From: Veillonellaceae bacterium UBA5809
GTDB lineage: Bacteria; Bacillota; Negativicutes; Veillonellales; Dialisteraceae
NCBI GenBank assembly: GCA_002417965.1
Contig: DIDD01000003.1
Span: forward strand, 1-5,808
DNA length: 5,808 nucleotides
Direction of reading: 5' to 3'
The notes under the pieces were generated by a model that made no database searches, was not told the origin of the DNA, and saw only the letters and a list, made by a program, of their open reading frames with translations. Shown here piece by piece: positions 1 through 4,964 of the stretch. The translations under genes were made by a program, and so were the position numbers. How positions within the stretch are numbered: position 1 is the stretch's first letter; each line of letters opens with the position of its first letter.

Positions 1-22
1 GAATCAGACTGTCAATCATCAT
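1..22 (-). CDS. Start of a divergent minus-strand gene (partial, unidentified)
   Basis: Reading the minus strand, an AAAAGGAGT ribosome binding site (plus positions 33-41) lies 11 bases before an ATG at 22-20. The frame runs open to the window edge as M-M-I-D-S-L-I. A second in-frame ATG follows immediately at 19-17. Seven codons are too few to name a product or to prove the gene is real. The call rests on the Shine-Dalgarno-like site, its acceptable spacing, and the fact that the next 370 bases contain no other convincing gene. If real, it is transcribed away from dapF and shares the 23-394 control region with it. Confidence 0.4.
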
Positions 23-48
23 GGTAAAAAGTACTCCTTTTATGAATA

Positions 49-64
49 CCGCCGCAGAGGGCGG
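49..64. repeat. Inverted repeat CCGCC/GGCGG
   Basis: CCGCC at 49-53 pairs with GGCGG at 60-64 around a six-base loop. Read on the minus strand, it would sit about eight bases before the ribosome binding site of the divergent gene. A hairpin in that RNA could therefore influence translation initiation, which is inference. Confidence 0.5.
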
Positions 65-68
65 AAAA

Positions 69-85
69 CAGGCAGGAACTGCCTG
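69..85 (-). terminator. Possible leader terminator/attenuator of the divergent gene
   Basis: CAGGCAG at 69-75 and CTGCCTG at 79-85 are perfect 7-base arms with a three-base loop. On the minus strand the second arm is followed by TTTT (plus 65-68), the layout of a short intrinsic terminator. It lies between the presumed promoter side and the start codon of the minus-strand gene, which suggests attenuation rather than end-of-gene termination. The T tract is short and no antiterminator could be assigned, so this is tentative. Confidence 0.35.
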
Positions 86-94
86 CCGTAAAAT

Positions 95-119
95 GGAATT
101 GGTCCAGGGAGACAATTCC
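95..119. repeat. Inverted repeat GGAATTG/CAATTCC
   Basis: GGAATTG at 95-101 and CAATTCC at 113-119 are perfect 7-base arms separated by 11 bases. The spacing fits either an RNA hairpin or a dyad operator. It is the third consecutive inverted repeat between the divergent gene and the palindrome at 128-137. There is no T tract on the plus side, so it is not a plus-strand terminator. Confidence 0.5.
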
Positions 120-161
120 TTATTATTTAGTATACTACAAATCTTAAAAGGCAGTCCCCGT

Positions 162-190
162 TTTACTTTTTTAGGCAGGAATGATAGAAT
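162..190 (+). promoter_or_regulatory. Sigma-A-type promoter for dapF-yicC
   Basis: A -35 box TTTACT (162-167, 4/6 to consensus) and a -10 box TAGAAT (185-190, 5/6) are separated by exactly 17 bases. The -10 is preceded by TG one base upstream (182-183), giving an extended -10. Transcription would start near 197, leaving an untranslated leader of about 198 bases before dapF. A weaker alternative, TTGGCA-17-TATGTA, lies at 319-347. Confidence 0.5.
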
Positions 191-394
191 AAATGCACCG
201 ATGAAATCAGTCCGGACAGGAAGAAAGGGGGACGGCGGGGAAGGAAATCATCTGTATAAAACCAGCCTCATGCAGGAGTCTGCAGAAGAATGGAATTTTT
301 TGAAATCAGTGATGAATCTTGGCACAGGCTGTCAGAGTCTGTATGTATATAGAACGGAATGCAGCAGTTGGTCAAATAAGCAGGAGGTAGAATA

Positions 395-1240
395 ATGGAA
401 TTTACAAAATGGAACGGATGCGGCAATGATTTTGTTTTTGTCAATGCCATGAACCGGCCTATTGAGCCTGTAACGGCGGAATGCACAAAGATCTGCGACC
501 GCCATTTCGGGGTGGGGGCCGACGGAATTATTTTTATACTGCCTTCAGAACAGGCCGATTTCCGGATGCGTATTTTTAACTGTGACGGCAGCGAGGCCGA
601 AATGTGCGGAAACGGCATCCGGTGCTTTGCCCGTCTTGTGAGAGAGCTGGGGCTGACGGGAAAGAAGAGATTTACGGTGGAAACCGGGGCGGGGATTATG
701 ATTCCCGAAGTCCTGGACGACGGACAGGTCTGTGTGGATATGGGGGCTCCCCGGCTGGCGGCCGGGCAGATTCCCGTGACCGGATTCGGGGAAGGATCCG
801 TTGTCCGGAAGATATGCCGCGCCGAAGGGGATCCCGAGAACCGTGAGATCACATGTGTATCCATGGGAAATCCCCACTGCGTTATTTTTGTACCCCGTGT
901 TGATGATGTGGAGCTTGATAAAATCGGACCTTTCTGGGAAACACACCCGAATTTTCCGGCCAAAACAAATACGGAATTTGTAGAAAAAATTGATGAGTCC
1001 ACCCTGCGTATGAGAGTGTGGGAACGGGGAGCGGGCATCACCATGGCCTGCGGCACCGGAGCCTGCGCCACGCTGACCGCAGCGGTTCTGTGCGGCCTTA
1101 TAGAACGGGAAGCCGATGTGGTTCTGGACGGGGGCACAGTCCATATCCGCTGGGACGGGGGCAGCAGCCATGTTTTCATGACAGGCCCTGCAGAAAAGGT
1201 TTTTGAGGGAACCTACCGCCTTTCCGGGGAAGACGAATGA
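395..1240 (+). CDS. dapF: Diaminopimelate epimerase DapF
   Basis: This cytoplasmic, cofactor-independent racemase-type enzyme converts LL-diaminopimelate to meso-diaminopimelate, the precursor of lysine and of the peptidoglycan cross-link. The 281-residue length is normal for the family. The N-terminus carries the family pattern KWNGCGNDFVFV. The two catalytic cysteines of the two pseudo-symmetrical halves are visible: Cys71 in NCDGSEAEMCGNGIRCFA and Cys219 in MACGTGACA. The conserved GNPHCVIFV (158-166) and WERGAG (209-214) segments are also present. The ATG follows an AGGAGGT ribosome binding site at 382-388 with six-base spacing, which fixes the start. The stop overlaps the yicC start (ATGA), so the two are probably translationally coupled and co-transcribed. 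Nothing is missing or broken. Confidence 0.98.
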   Translation: MEFTKWNGCGNDFVFVNAMNRPIEPVTAECTKICDRHFGVGADGIIFILPSEQADFRMRIFNCDGSEAEMCGNGIRCFARLVRELGLTGKKRFTVETGAGIMIPEVLDDGQVCVDMGAPRLAAGQIPVTGFGEGSVVRKICRAEGDPENREITCVSMGNPHCVIFVPRVDDVELDKIGPFWETHPNFPAKTNTEFVEKIDESTLRMRVWERGAGITMACGTGACATLTAAVLCGLIEREADVVLDGGTVHIRWDGGSSHVFMTGPAEKVFEGTYRLSGEDE

Positions 1241-2127
1241 TACGGAGCATGACCGGATACGGACGGGGCAGCGCAGCGCTGGGAACGGCTTCTGTAACGG
1301 CTGAGATCCGCACGGTGAACAGCCGCTTTCTGGATCTGTCAGTCCGTTCTGAGGGGGATCTGCAGGATTTTGAAAATGAAGCGCGCCGTCTGGTCCAGGC
1401 TTGTGTGCACAGAGGGAAAGCGGTGCTGTCTCTGTCTATGGAATATGAAGGAAGCGGTCCGGCCCCCTGCGTCTCTGTTGACGGGCCGCTTCTGCAGGCC
1501 TATGCAGAGGCTTTTGCCAGGGCCGGTTCTGTTTTGGGCTGCACGGAAGCAGTCCGTCCGGCCGATCTGCTTGGACTGACGCCTTCCTGGCTTTCCGTAA
1601 AAACTGAACAGCCCGATCCTGAACAGCTGAAAGCGGCGGCAGGCCGGGCTGTTTCTTCGGCCCTTCTGGAATTGACGGACATGCGTGACCGTGAAGGGGC
1701 TGCTCTGGAAAAAGATCTGGAGGGACGGCTGGCATTTCTTTCGGAAAAGACTGCTTTTTTAAAAAGTGTCCAGGAACGGGTCATCCGAAGTTATGAAAAC
1801 CGGTTCAGAGCCCGTCTGGAAGAAATTCTTTCCCGCGCCAATGCGGAGGCAGATGAGGGGAGAATCCTCACGGAGGTGGCCGCTTATGCGGATAAAACAG
1901 ATTATACGGAAGAAGTGACGCGGCTGGACAGCCATATCCGGCAGTTCCGTGAAATTCTCCGCGGCGGTTCTCCGGCAGGCCGTAAGCTTGATTTTCTGGT
2001 ACAGGAAATGAACCGTGAAATCAATACAACAGCTTCAAAATCGGATGATCTCGATATTGTAAACTGCGTTATTCTGTGCAAAACAGAGATGGAAAAAATC
2101 CGCGAGCAGATACAGAATATAGAATAA
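1237..2127 (+). CDS. yicC: YicC/YloC family endoribonuclease-like protein
   Basis: The 296-residue protein has the hallmark N-terminus MIRSMTGYGRG and the family's most conserved C-terminal block. That block includes EEVTRLDSHIRQF (225-237), GRKLDFLVQEMNREINTTASK (248-268) and the end KIREQIQNIE. These match the YicC N-terminal domain followed by DUF1732. E. coli YicC has been reported as an endoribonuclease involved in small-RNA turnover; the B. subtilis relative is YloC. The middle (about 120-215) is mostly charged and alanine/leucine-rich, consistent with helical hairpins. The start is the ATG overlapping the dapF stop, with a weak GGGGAAG ribosome binding site inside dapF. It ends in tandem stops TAA-TAG just before a terminator. 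Pairing with dapF rather than with remA in one transcript is notable, because the terminator separates it from the next unit. Confidence 0.96.
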   Translation: MIRSMTGYGRGSAALGTASVTAEIRTVNSRFLDLSVRSEGDLQDFENEARRLVQACVHRGKAVLSLSMEYEGSGPAPCVSVDGPLLQAYAEAFARAGSVLGCTEAVRPADLLGLTPSWLSVKTEQPDPEQLKAAAGRAVSSALLELTDMRDREGAALEKDLEGRLAFLSEKTAFLKSVQERVIRSYENRFRARLEEILSRANAEADEGRILTEVAAYADKTDYTEEVTRLDSHIRQFREILRGGSPAGRKLDFLVQEMNREINTTASKSDDLDIVNCVILCKTEMEKIREQIQNIE

Positions 2128-2131
2128 TAGA

Positions 2132-2173
2132 AAAAAGTCCGGCCATTCCTGATGAATTCGGGCTTTTTCTTTT
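2132..2173 (+). terminator. Intrinsic terminator after dapF-yicC
   Basis: AAAAAGTCCG (2132-2141) pairs with CGGGCTTTTT (2159-2168) through one T-G wobble. An inner ATTC/GAAT pairing can extend the stem. The tail TTTTTCTTTT (2164-2173) follows. It begins five bases after the yicC stop. The A-rich 5' arm means it could also work, less strongly, on the minus strand. Confidence 0.87.
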
Positions 2174-2190
2174 ATGTCAGGTTCCGGAAT

Positions 2191-2253
2191 GCGTCTGAAG
2201 GAGGAGCGGCCGGGAGCCTTCCGGCGGGGGAAATCTTCTGTCCCCCTTGGCGC
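2191..2253. other. GC-rich hairpin-forming intergenic island
   Basis: By my count these 63 bases are 44/63 G+C (about 70%), against about 24% in the following 87 bases. Two hairpins sit side by side: GCCGG/CCGGC (2209-2213 with 2221-2225) and GGGGGA/TCCCCC (2226-2231 with 2241-2246, nine-base loop). No proper T tract follows, so it is not a standard terminator. An open frame of 26 residues (ATG 2189 to TGA 2269, beginning MRLKEERPGAF) covers it, but I see no good ribosome binding site. A dispersed intergenic repeat or a small structured RNA are the alternatives I consider most likely. The rest of the 2174-2394 spacer holds only the remA promoter and leader. Confidence 0.4.
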
Positions 2254-2325
2254 TTTTGTAAATAAATGATAATATAGGTAAATCCCATGTTTTCCGATAT
2301 TTTTGAGTTCGTACTGTTTTTCATG

Positions 2326-2334
2326 TGATATAAT
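2326..2334 (+). promoter_or_regulatory. Extended -10 promoter for remA-gmk-rpoZ-coaBC
   Basis: TGATATAAT is a perfect extended -10 (TG, one base, TATAAT at 2329-2334). At the usual spacing the -35 region is poor. A TTGAGT at 2303-2308 is present, but 20 bases separate it from the -10, so the TG motif probably compensates. Transcription would start near 2341, giving a leader of about 54 bases to the remA ATG. A weaker upstream candidate is TTGGCG (2247-2252), 17 bases, TAATAT (2270-2275). Confidence 0.6.
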
Positions 2335-2382
2335 GTTATAAAACCGAAACAAAAATCAGAAAACAAATACAGTCTATTGAGT

Positions 2383-2388
2383 AAGGAG
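2383..2388 (+). promoter_or_regulatory. Ribosome binding site deciding the remA start
   Basis: AAGGAG lies six bases before the ATG at 2395. The frame is also open from a TTG at 2377, but that start would place this site inside the coding sequence, so the ATG is preferred. Confidence 0.8.
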
Positions 2389-2394
2389 AGATCC

Positions 2395-2670
2395 ATGGAT
2401 TTTTCATTAATCAACATAGGGTTTGGCAATATGGCCGCTGCCGGCCGCGTGATGGCAATCATCAGTCCCGAATCGGCGCCGGTGAAGCGGATGGTGCAGG
2501 AGGCACGGGATCACCGTGTGCTGATTGACGCCACGTACGGCAGAAAAACACGTTCCGTACTGATTATGGACAGCGGGCAGATCATTTTGTCTGCCATTCA
2601 GCCGGAAACCATTTCACACCGTCTGGTCCAGCGGGAAAACAGTTTTGGCGACGAGCTGGAAGAAGAATAG
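2395..2670 (+). CDS. remA: RemA/DUF370 family extracellular-matrix regulatory protein
   Basis: The 91-residue protein matches the RemA (YlzA, DUF370) family along nearly its full length. It has LINIGFGN (5-12), IISPESAPVKR (22-32), LIDATYGRKTRSVLI (43-57) and ILSAIQPETISHRL (64-77). RemA of B. subtilis is a ring-forming DNA-binding activator of biofilm-matrix operons. Residues I recall as important there, Arg18, Pro29 and Arg50, are present. The usual second arginine of the YGRRTR motif is Lys51 here, a conservative change. In this organism the targets are unknown, and a biofilm role should not be assumed. The acidic tail (DELEEE) is unremarkable. It is the first gene of the gmk-rpoZ-coaBC transcript, with a promoter just upstream; 17 bases separate it from gmk. 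Confidence 0.96.
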   Translation: MDFSLINIGFGNMAAAGRVMAIISPESAPVKRMVQEARDHRVLIDATYGRKTRSVLIMDSGQIILSAIQPETISHRLVQRENSFGDELEEE

Positions 2671-2687
2671 GCGGGACGAATTTGACG

Positions 2688-3323
2688 ATGAAAGATGAAG
2701 GAATTCTACTGGTTGTTTCAGGCCCTTCCGGCGCCGGAAAGGGGACTATATGCAGCGCACTGCGGCAGGCTTATCCGGATATCCATTATTCGGTGTCCAT
2801 GACGACCCGCGCGCCCCGGTCAGGAGAGAAGGAAGGCATCAGTTATTATTTCAGGAAGGAAACTGAATTCAGGGAACTGATTCAAAGAAACGCTTTCCTG
2901 GAATATGCACAGGTGTATGATCATTTTTACGGAACGCCTAAAAAATATGTGCTGGATCAGGTCGCCAGGGGGAAAACAGTTCTTCTGGAAATTGATATCC
3001 AGGGGGCCATGCAGGTAAAAAAGACATACCCCAAGGGTGTCTTTATCTATATTGTGCCCCCGTCGCTGCAGATTCTTTCCCAGCGGATCCATGACAGAGG
3101 AACCGATTCGGAGGAAGTGATCCAGAAACGGCTGTCCCAGATCACAAGAGAGCTGGCGCTGGCCCATCAGTATGACTATATTATTGTCAATGATGTGCTG
3201 GAGCAGGCTGTACGTAAAACCAGCGCCATTCTGGAAGCGGAACGGTGCAAGCTGTCCCGCAACGAGGGACAGATTGAAACTATTTTCAAACAGTATATTA
3301 CGAAGGAGGTATCGTCCAAATGA
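2688..3323 (+). CDS. gmk: Guanylate kinase
   Basis: This cytoplasmic enzyme phosphorylates GMP to GDP with ATP, a required step for GTP, dGTP and (p)ppGpp pools. The P-loop GPSGAGKGT is at 12-20. The GMP-binding region SVSMTTRAPRSGEKEG (35-50) with ISYYF follows, then EYAQVYDHFYGTP (72-84), the DIQG motif (103-106), the lid-type RGTDSEEVIQKRL (137-149) and YDYIIVND (162-169). The length of 211 residues is typical. The start is uncertain: ATG 2688 gives MKDEGILLVV, while a TTG at 2682 adds two residues (MT) and is better spaced from the weak AGGCGGG site overlapping the remA stop. I chose ATG by codon preference. The stop overlaps the rpoZ ATG by four bases, so expression of the two is probably coupled. 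Confidence 0.97.
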   Translation: MKDEGILLVVSGPSGAGKGTICSALRQAYPDIHYSVSMTTRAPRSGEKEGISYYFRKETEFRELIQRNAFLEYAQVYDHFYGTPKKYVLDQVARGKTVLLEIDIQGAMQVKKTYPKGVFIYIVPPSLQILSQRIHDRGTDSEEVIQKRLSQITRELALAHQYDYIIVNDVLEQAVRKTSAILEAERCKLSRNEGQIETIFKQYITKEVSSK

Positions 3324-3538
3324 TGTGTTTTCCGTCCATAGACAGCCTGGTTAAGAAAGTGGATACCAAGTATACGCTGGTCACGCTGGCCGCCCTGCGG
3401 GCCCGTGAGCTGACAAACGGGGAAGAGCCCCTGATTGACGGAACCGGCAAGAAGGTCGTTACCGTTGCGCTGGAAGAAATTTACAGGGATAAGATTACTT
3501 ATGCCCGTCTTACCACGCCTTACAGCGGAAAGGTGTAA
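3320..3538 (+). CDS. rpoZ: DNA-directed RNA polymerase omega subunit
   Basis: The small subunit binds beta-prime and helps RNA polymerase assembly and stability. At 72 residues it is near the short end of the family, as usual in Bacillota and shorter than the 91-residue E. coli protein. Visible family features are PSIDSLVKKVDTKYTLVTLAALRARELTNG near the N-terminus and VTVALEEIY in the C-terminal half. The start overlaps the gmk stop (ATGA) and follows a strong AAGGAGGT site at 3303-3310 with nine-base spacing. A second in-frame ATG at 3323 is possible but spaced 12 bases from that site. The gene lies between gmk and coaBC with one base before the latter, the same neighbours as in B. subtilis. 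No oddities were seen beyond the Cys3 in the N-terminal MMCFPS. Confidence 0.95.
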   Translation: MMCFPSIDSLVKKVDTKYTLVTLAALRARELTNGEEPLIDGTGKKVVTVALEEIYRDKITYARLTTPYSGKV

Positions 3539-3539
3539 T

Positions 3540-4748
3540 ATGTTTCAGGATAAGCAGATCGTTCTCGGCGTATCGGGCGGAATCGCCGCCTATAAAGCCG
3601 TTGATTTGGCCAGTCATCTCCGTCAGCTTGGAGCGGATGTCCACTGTATCATGACAGATCATGCGGCCCGCCTGGTCAGCCCCGTAACTTTCGGGGAAAT
3701 TACAGGACATGAAGTGGCACAGGCCATGTTTGACCATATTACGCGGTGGGATGTAGGCCATATTTCACTGGCCCGCATGGCCGATCTTTTTGTCATTGCC
3801 CCTGCCACGGCAGATATTATCGGCAAAATTGCATCCGGTATTGCCGATGACATGCTGAGCACCACGGTCATGGCCACGAAGGCTCCGGTCCTCGTGGTTC
3901 CGTCCATGAATACACAGATGTATGAGAATCCTTTTGTACAGGAAAATATGGAGAAGCTCCGCCGGGCCGGCTATACGGTGATGGAGCCGGATGCAGGCCA
4001 CCTGGCCTGCAATACGGAGGGGAAGGGGCGCTTTCCCAAAACGGAAGATATTCTGGAGGAAGCTGAAAAGATTCTGACAGGGCGCCGTCTTTTGAAGGGG
4101 AAAAAGATTCTGGTCAGCGCCGGGGGCACACGGGAGAAAATTGATCCCGTACGGTATATAGGAAACCGGTCCAGCGGACGGATGGGATATGCCATTGCCC
4201 GGGCCGCCTATATGGAGGATGCCGAGGTGGTTCTTGTCAGCTGCACCAGGGATCTGCCCGAGCCGCGGGGCGTCACGGTAGTCTATGCTGAGGATGCCCG
4301 CGGTCTCGATGCTGAAATGAACCGGCTGTACGACGGGGCCGACGGAGTCATCATGGCGGCTGCGGTATCGGACTACCGGCCCAGTGTCTCCTCTGACCGT
4401 AAAATCAAAAAAGAGGATCACAGTTCCCTGGATATCAGGCTGGAACTGAATCCTGACATTCTGCGCGGTCTCGGCGCCCGTAAATCGCATCAGTTCCTGG
4501 TGGGGTTTGCGGCGGAAACCAATGACGTCATTGCCCACGGCAAGGAAAAGCTGGAGCGGAAAAATCTGGACATGCTCATTGCCAATGATGTCAGCCAGCC
4601 TGGAGCGGGATTCAACGTCAGCACGAATATCGCATCCATTCTTTACCGCGGAGGGAAGATGGAGCAGTTTCCCATTATGTCCAAGGATGAGCTTGGACGG
4701 ATCATCGCAGAACGGGTGGCGGAAGGAATCAAAAAGGGATCTTGCTAA
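3540..4748 (+). CDS. coaBC: Bifunctional phosphopantothenoylcysteine decarboxylase / phosphopantothenate-cysteine ligase
   Basis: This enzyme makes 4'-phosphopantetheine for coenzyme A. The CoaB half ligates cysteine to 4'-phosphopantothenate using CTP, and the flavin-dependent CoaC half decarboxylates the product. The 402 residues match the fused family. In CoaC (about 1-180) are the flavoprotein start VLGVSGGIAAYKA, catalytic His74 in GHISLAR, Asn124 in PSMNTQMYENP, and Cys157 in GHLACNTEGKGR. In CoaB (about 187-402) are SAGGTREKIDPVRYIGNRSSGRMG with Asn209, AAAVSDYRP (273-281), KIKK (288-291, Lys288 likely equal to E. coli Lys289) and VGFAAET. All key residues sit one position before their E. 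coli equivalents as I recall them. The start is ATG 3540, one base after the rpoZ stop and behind AAAGGTG. The frame is open upstream to 3435, but that extension lies inside rpoZ and lacks family sequence. No terminator precedes the metK promoter and riboswitch. Confidence 0.98.
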   Translation: MFQDKQIVLGVSGGIAAYKAVDLASHLRQLGADVHCIMTDHAARLVSPVTFGEITGHEVAQAMFDHITRWDVGHISLARMADLFVIAPATADIIGKIASGIADDMLSTTVMATKAPVLVVPSMNTQMYENPFVQENMEKLRRAGYTVMEPDAGHLACNTEGKGRFPKTEDILEEAEKILTGRRLLKGKKILVSAGGTREKIDPVRYIGNRSSGRMGYAIARAAYMEDAEVVLVSCTRDLPEPRGVTVVYAEDARGLDAEMNRLYDGADGVIMAAAVSDYRPSVSSDRKIKKEDHSSLDIRLELNPDILRGLGARKSHQFLVGFAAETNDVIAHGKEKLERKNLDMLIANDVSQPGAGFNVSTNIASILYRGGKMEQFPIMSKDELGRIIAERVAEGIKKGSC

Positions 4749-4770
4749 TTGATCCCATTAATTATATAAT
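4742..4770 (+). promoter_or_regulatory. Sigma-A promoter for the SAM riboswitch and metK
   Basis: A -35 box TTGCTA (4742-4747, 4/6), overlapping the end of coaBC, is followed after 17 bases by a perfect -10 TATAAT (4765-4770). Transcription would start near 4777, about 22 bases before the riboswitch P1 stem, which suits a complete aptamer. The -10 lies inside a 16-base perfect AT palindrome (4758-4773). Confidence 0.65.
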
Positions 4771-4773
4771 TAA
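4758..4773. repeat. Perfect 16-base AT palindrome over the metK -10
   Basis: TTAATTATATAATTAA reads the same on both strands and contains the metK -10 box. Because of the symmetry, a TATAAT also appears on the minus strand at 4766-4761. It may be an operator or simply AT-rich promoter sequence; no function is established. Confidence 0.6.
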
Positions 4774-4798
4774 ATTATTGACATTGACATAACAATAA

Positions 4799-4896
4799 CT
4801 CATCAAGAGTAGCTGAGGGAATGGCCCTATGACGCTACAGCAACCGCTCCTTTGGGGAATGGTGCTAAATCCATCAGTGTGATGCTGACAGATGAG
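4799..4896 (+). promoter_or_regulatory. SAM-I (S-box) riboswitch aptamer
   Basis: The aptamer binds S-adenosylmethionine in the nascent RNA and lowers metK expression when SAM is plentiful. P1 is CTCATC (4799-4804) with GATGAG (4891-4896). P2 is GTAGC (4809-4813) with GCTAC (4834-4838), plus the conserved GAGGGA...GGCCC...TATGA core (GGG 4817-4819 with CCC 4825-4827). The invariant GCAACC (4840-4845) opens P3, which closes at GGTGC (4861-4865). P4 is a short stem at about 4875-4887. The pseudoknot is visible: ATGG (4821-4824) in the P2 loop pairs with CCAT (4871-4874). The 3' arm of P1 runs into GAGGG (4894-4898), which can instead pair with CCCTC (4908-4912). That pairing is the antiterminator that would exclude the terminator when SAM is low. 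Confidence 0.97.
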
Positions 4897-4904
4897 GGGA
4901 TAAG

Positions 4905-4930
4905 AAACCCTCCTGTCCGGGGGGTTTTTT
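4905..4930 (+). terminator. SAM riboswitch expression-platform terminator
   Basis: AAACCCTCC (4905-4913) pairs with GGGGGGTTT (4919-4927), with one T-G wobble and a five-base loop, followed by a run of T to 4930. Formation is favoured when SAM locks P1 and prevents the GAGGG/CCCTC antiterminator. It lies 34 bases before the metK ATG and is the first terminator seen after remA-gmk-rpoZ-coaBC. Confidence 0.94.
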
Positions 4931-4964
4931 GATGGGCTGCTTGATAATCAAAGGAGGACGATTC

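Larger units (their letters stand above)
23..394. other. Divergent intergenic region with tandem hairpins and promoter
   Basis: No convincing gene lies between the minus-strand start and dapF. The region holds three consecutive inverted repeats at 49-64, 69-85 and 95-119 and a perfect 10-bp palindrome, TAGTATACTA, at 128-137. It also has a plus-strand promoter at 162-190, a purine-rich stretch at about 219-248, and a 10-base direct repeat, TGAAATCAGT, at 202-211 and 301-310. A plus-strand open frame spans 21-395, but none of its ATGs has a ribosome binding site and its composition does not look protein-like. I found no T-box or lysine-riboswitch signature in the dapF leader. Confidence 0.7.

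Noticed and set aside
319..336. Sigma-54-like TTGGCAC element upstream of dapF
   Set aside because: The -24 part matches, but the -12 GC element at the required spacing is absent (GTCAG instead of TTGC-type).
21..395. 124-residue plus-strand open frame ending in a TAATG overlap with dapF
   Set aside because: None of its ATGs (21, 42, 94, 200, 270) has a ribosome binding site, the composition is not protein-like, and it spans hairpins and the dapF promoter. The stop-start overlap is most easily chance.
268..1179. 303-residue minus-strand open frame antisense to dapF
   Set aside because: It lies almost wholly over the unmistakable dapF gene. Its sequence is rich in Ser/Pro/Arg with no recognisable domain, typical of an antisense shadow.
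2189..2269. 26-residue small open frame (MRLKEERPGAF...)
   Set aside because: No good ribosome binding site precedes it, and the frame coincides with a GC-rich hairpin island that explains the lack of stops. It is kept only as a note under that island.
3435..3539. N-terminal extension of coaBC by 35 residues
   Set aside because: The extension reads through rpoZ in another frame and resembles nothing in the family. ATG 3540 has a ribosome binding site and gives the normal flavoprotein N-terminus.
3765..4538. 257-residue minus-strand open frame antisense to coaBC
   Set aside because: It is fully contained in coaBC, which has all family motifs. No ribosome binding site or domain supports the antisense frame.
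4778..4812. TTGACA hexamers as the metK -35 box
   Set aside because: At 16-19 base spacing the -10 positions fall in the riboswitch P1/P2 sequence and do not resemble TATAAT. TTGCTA-17-TATAAT at 4742-4770 fits better.
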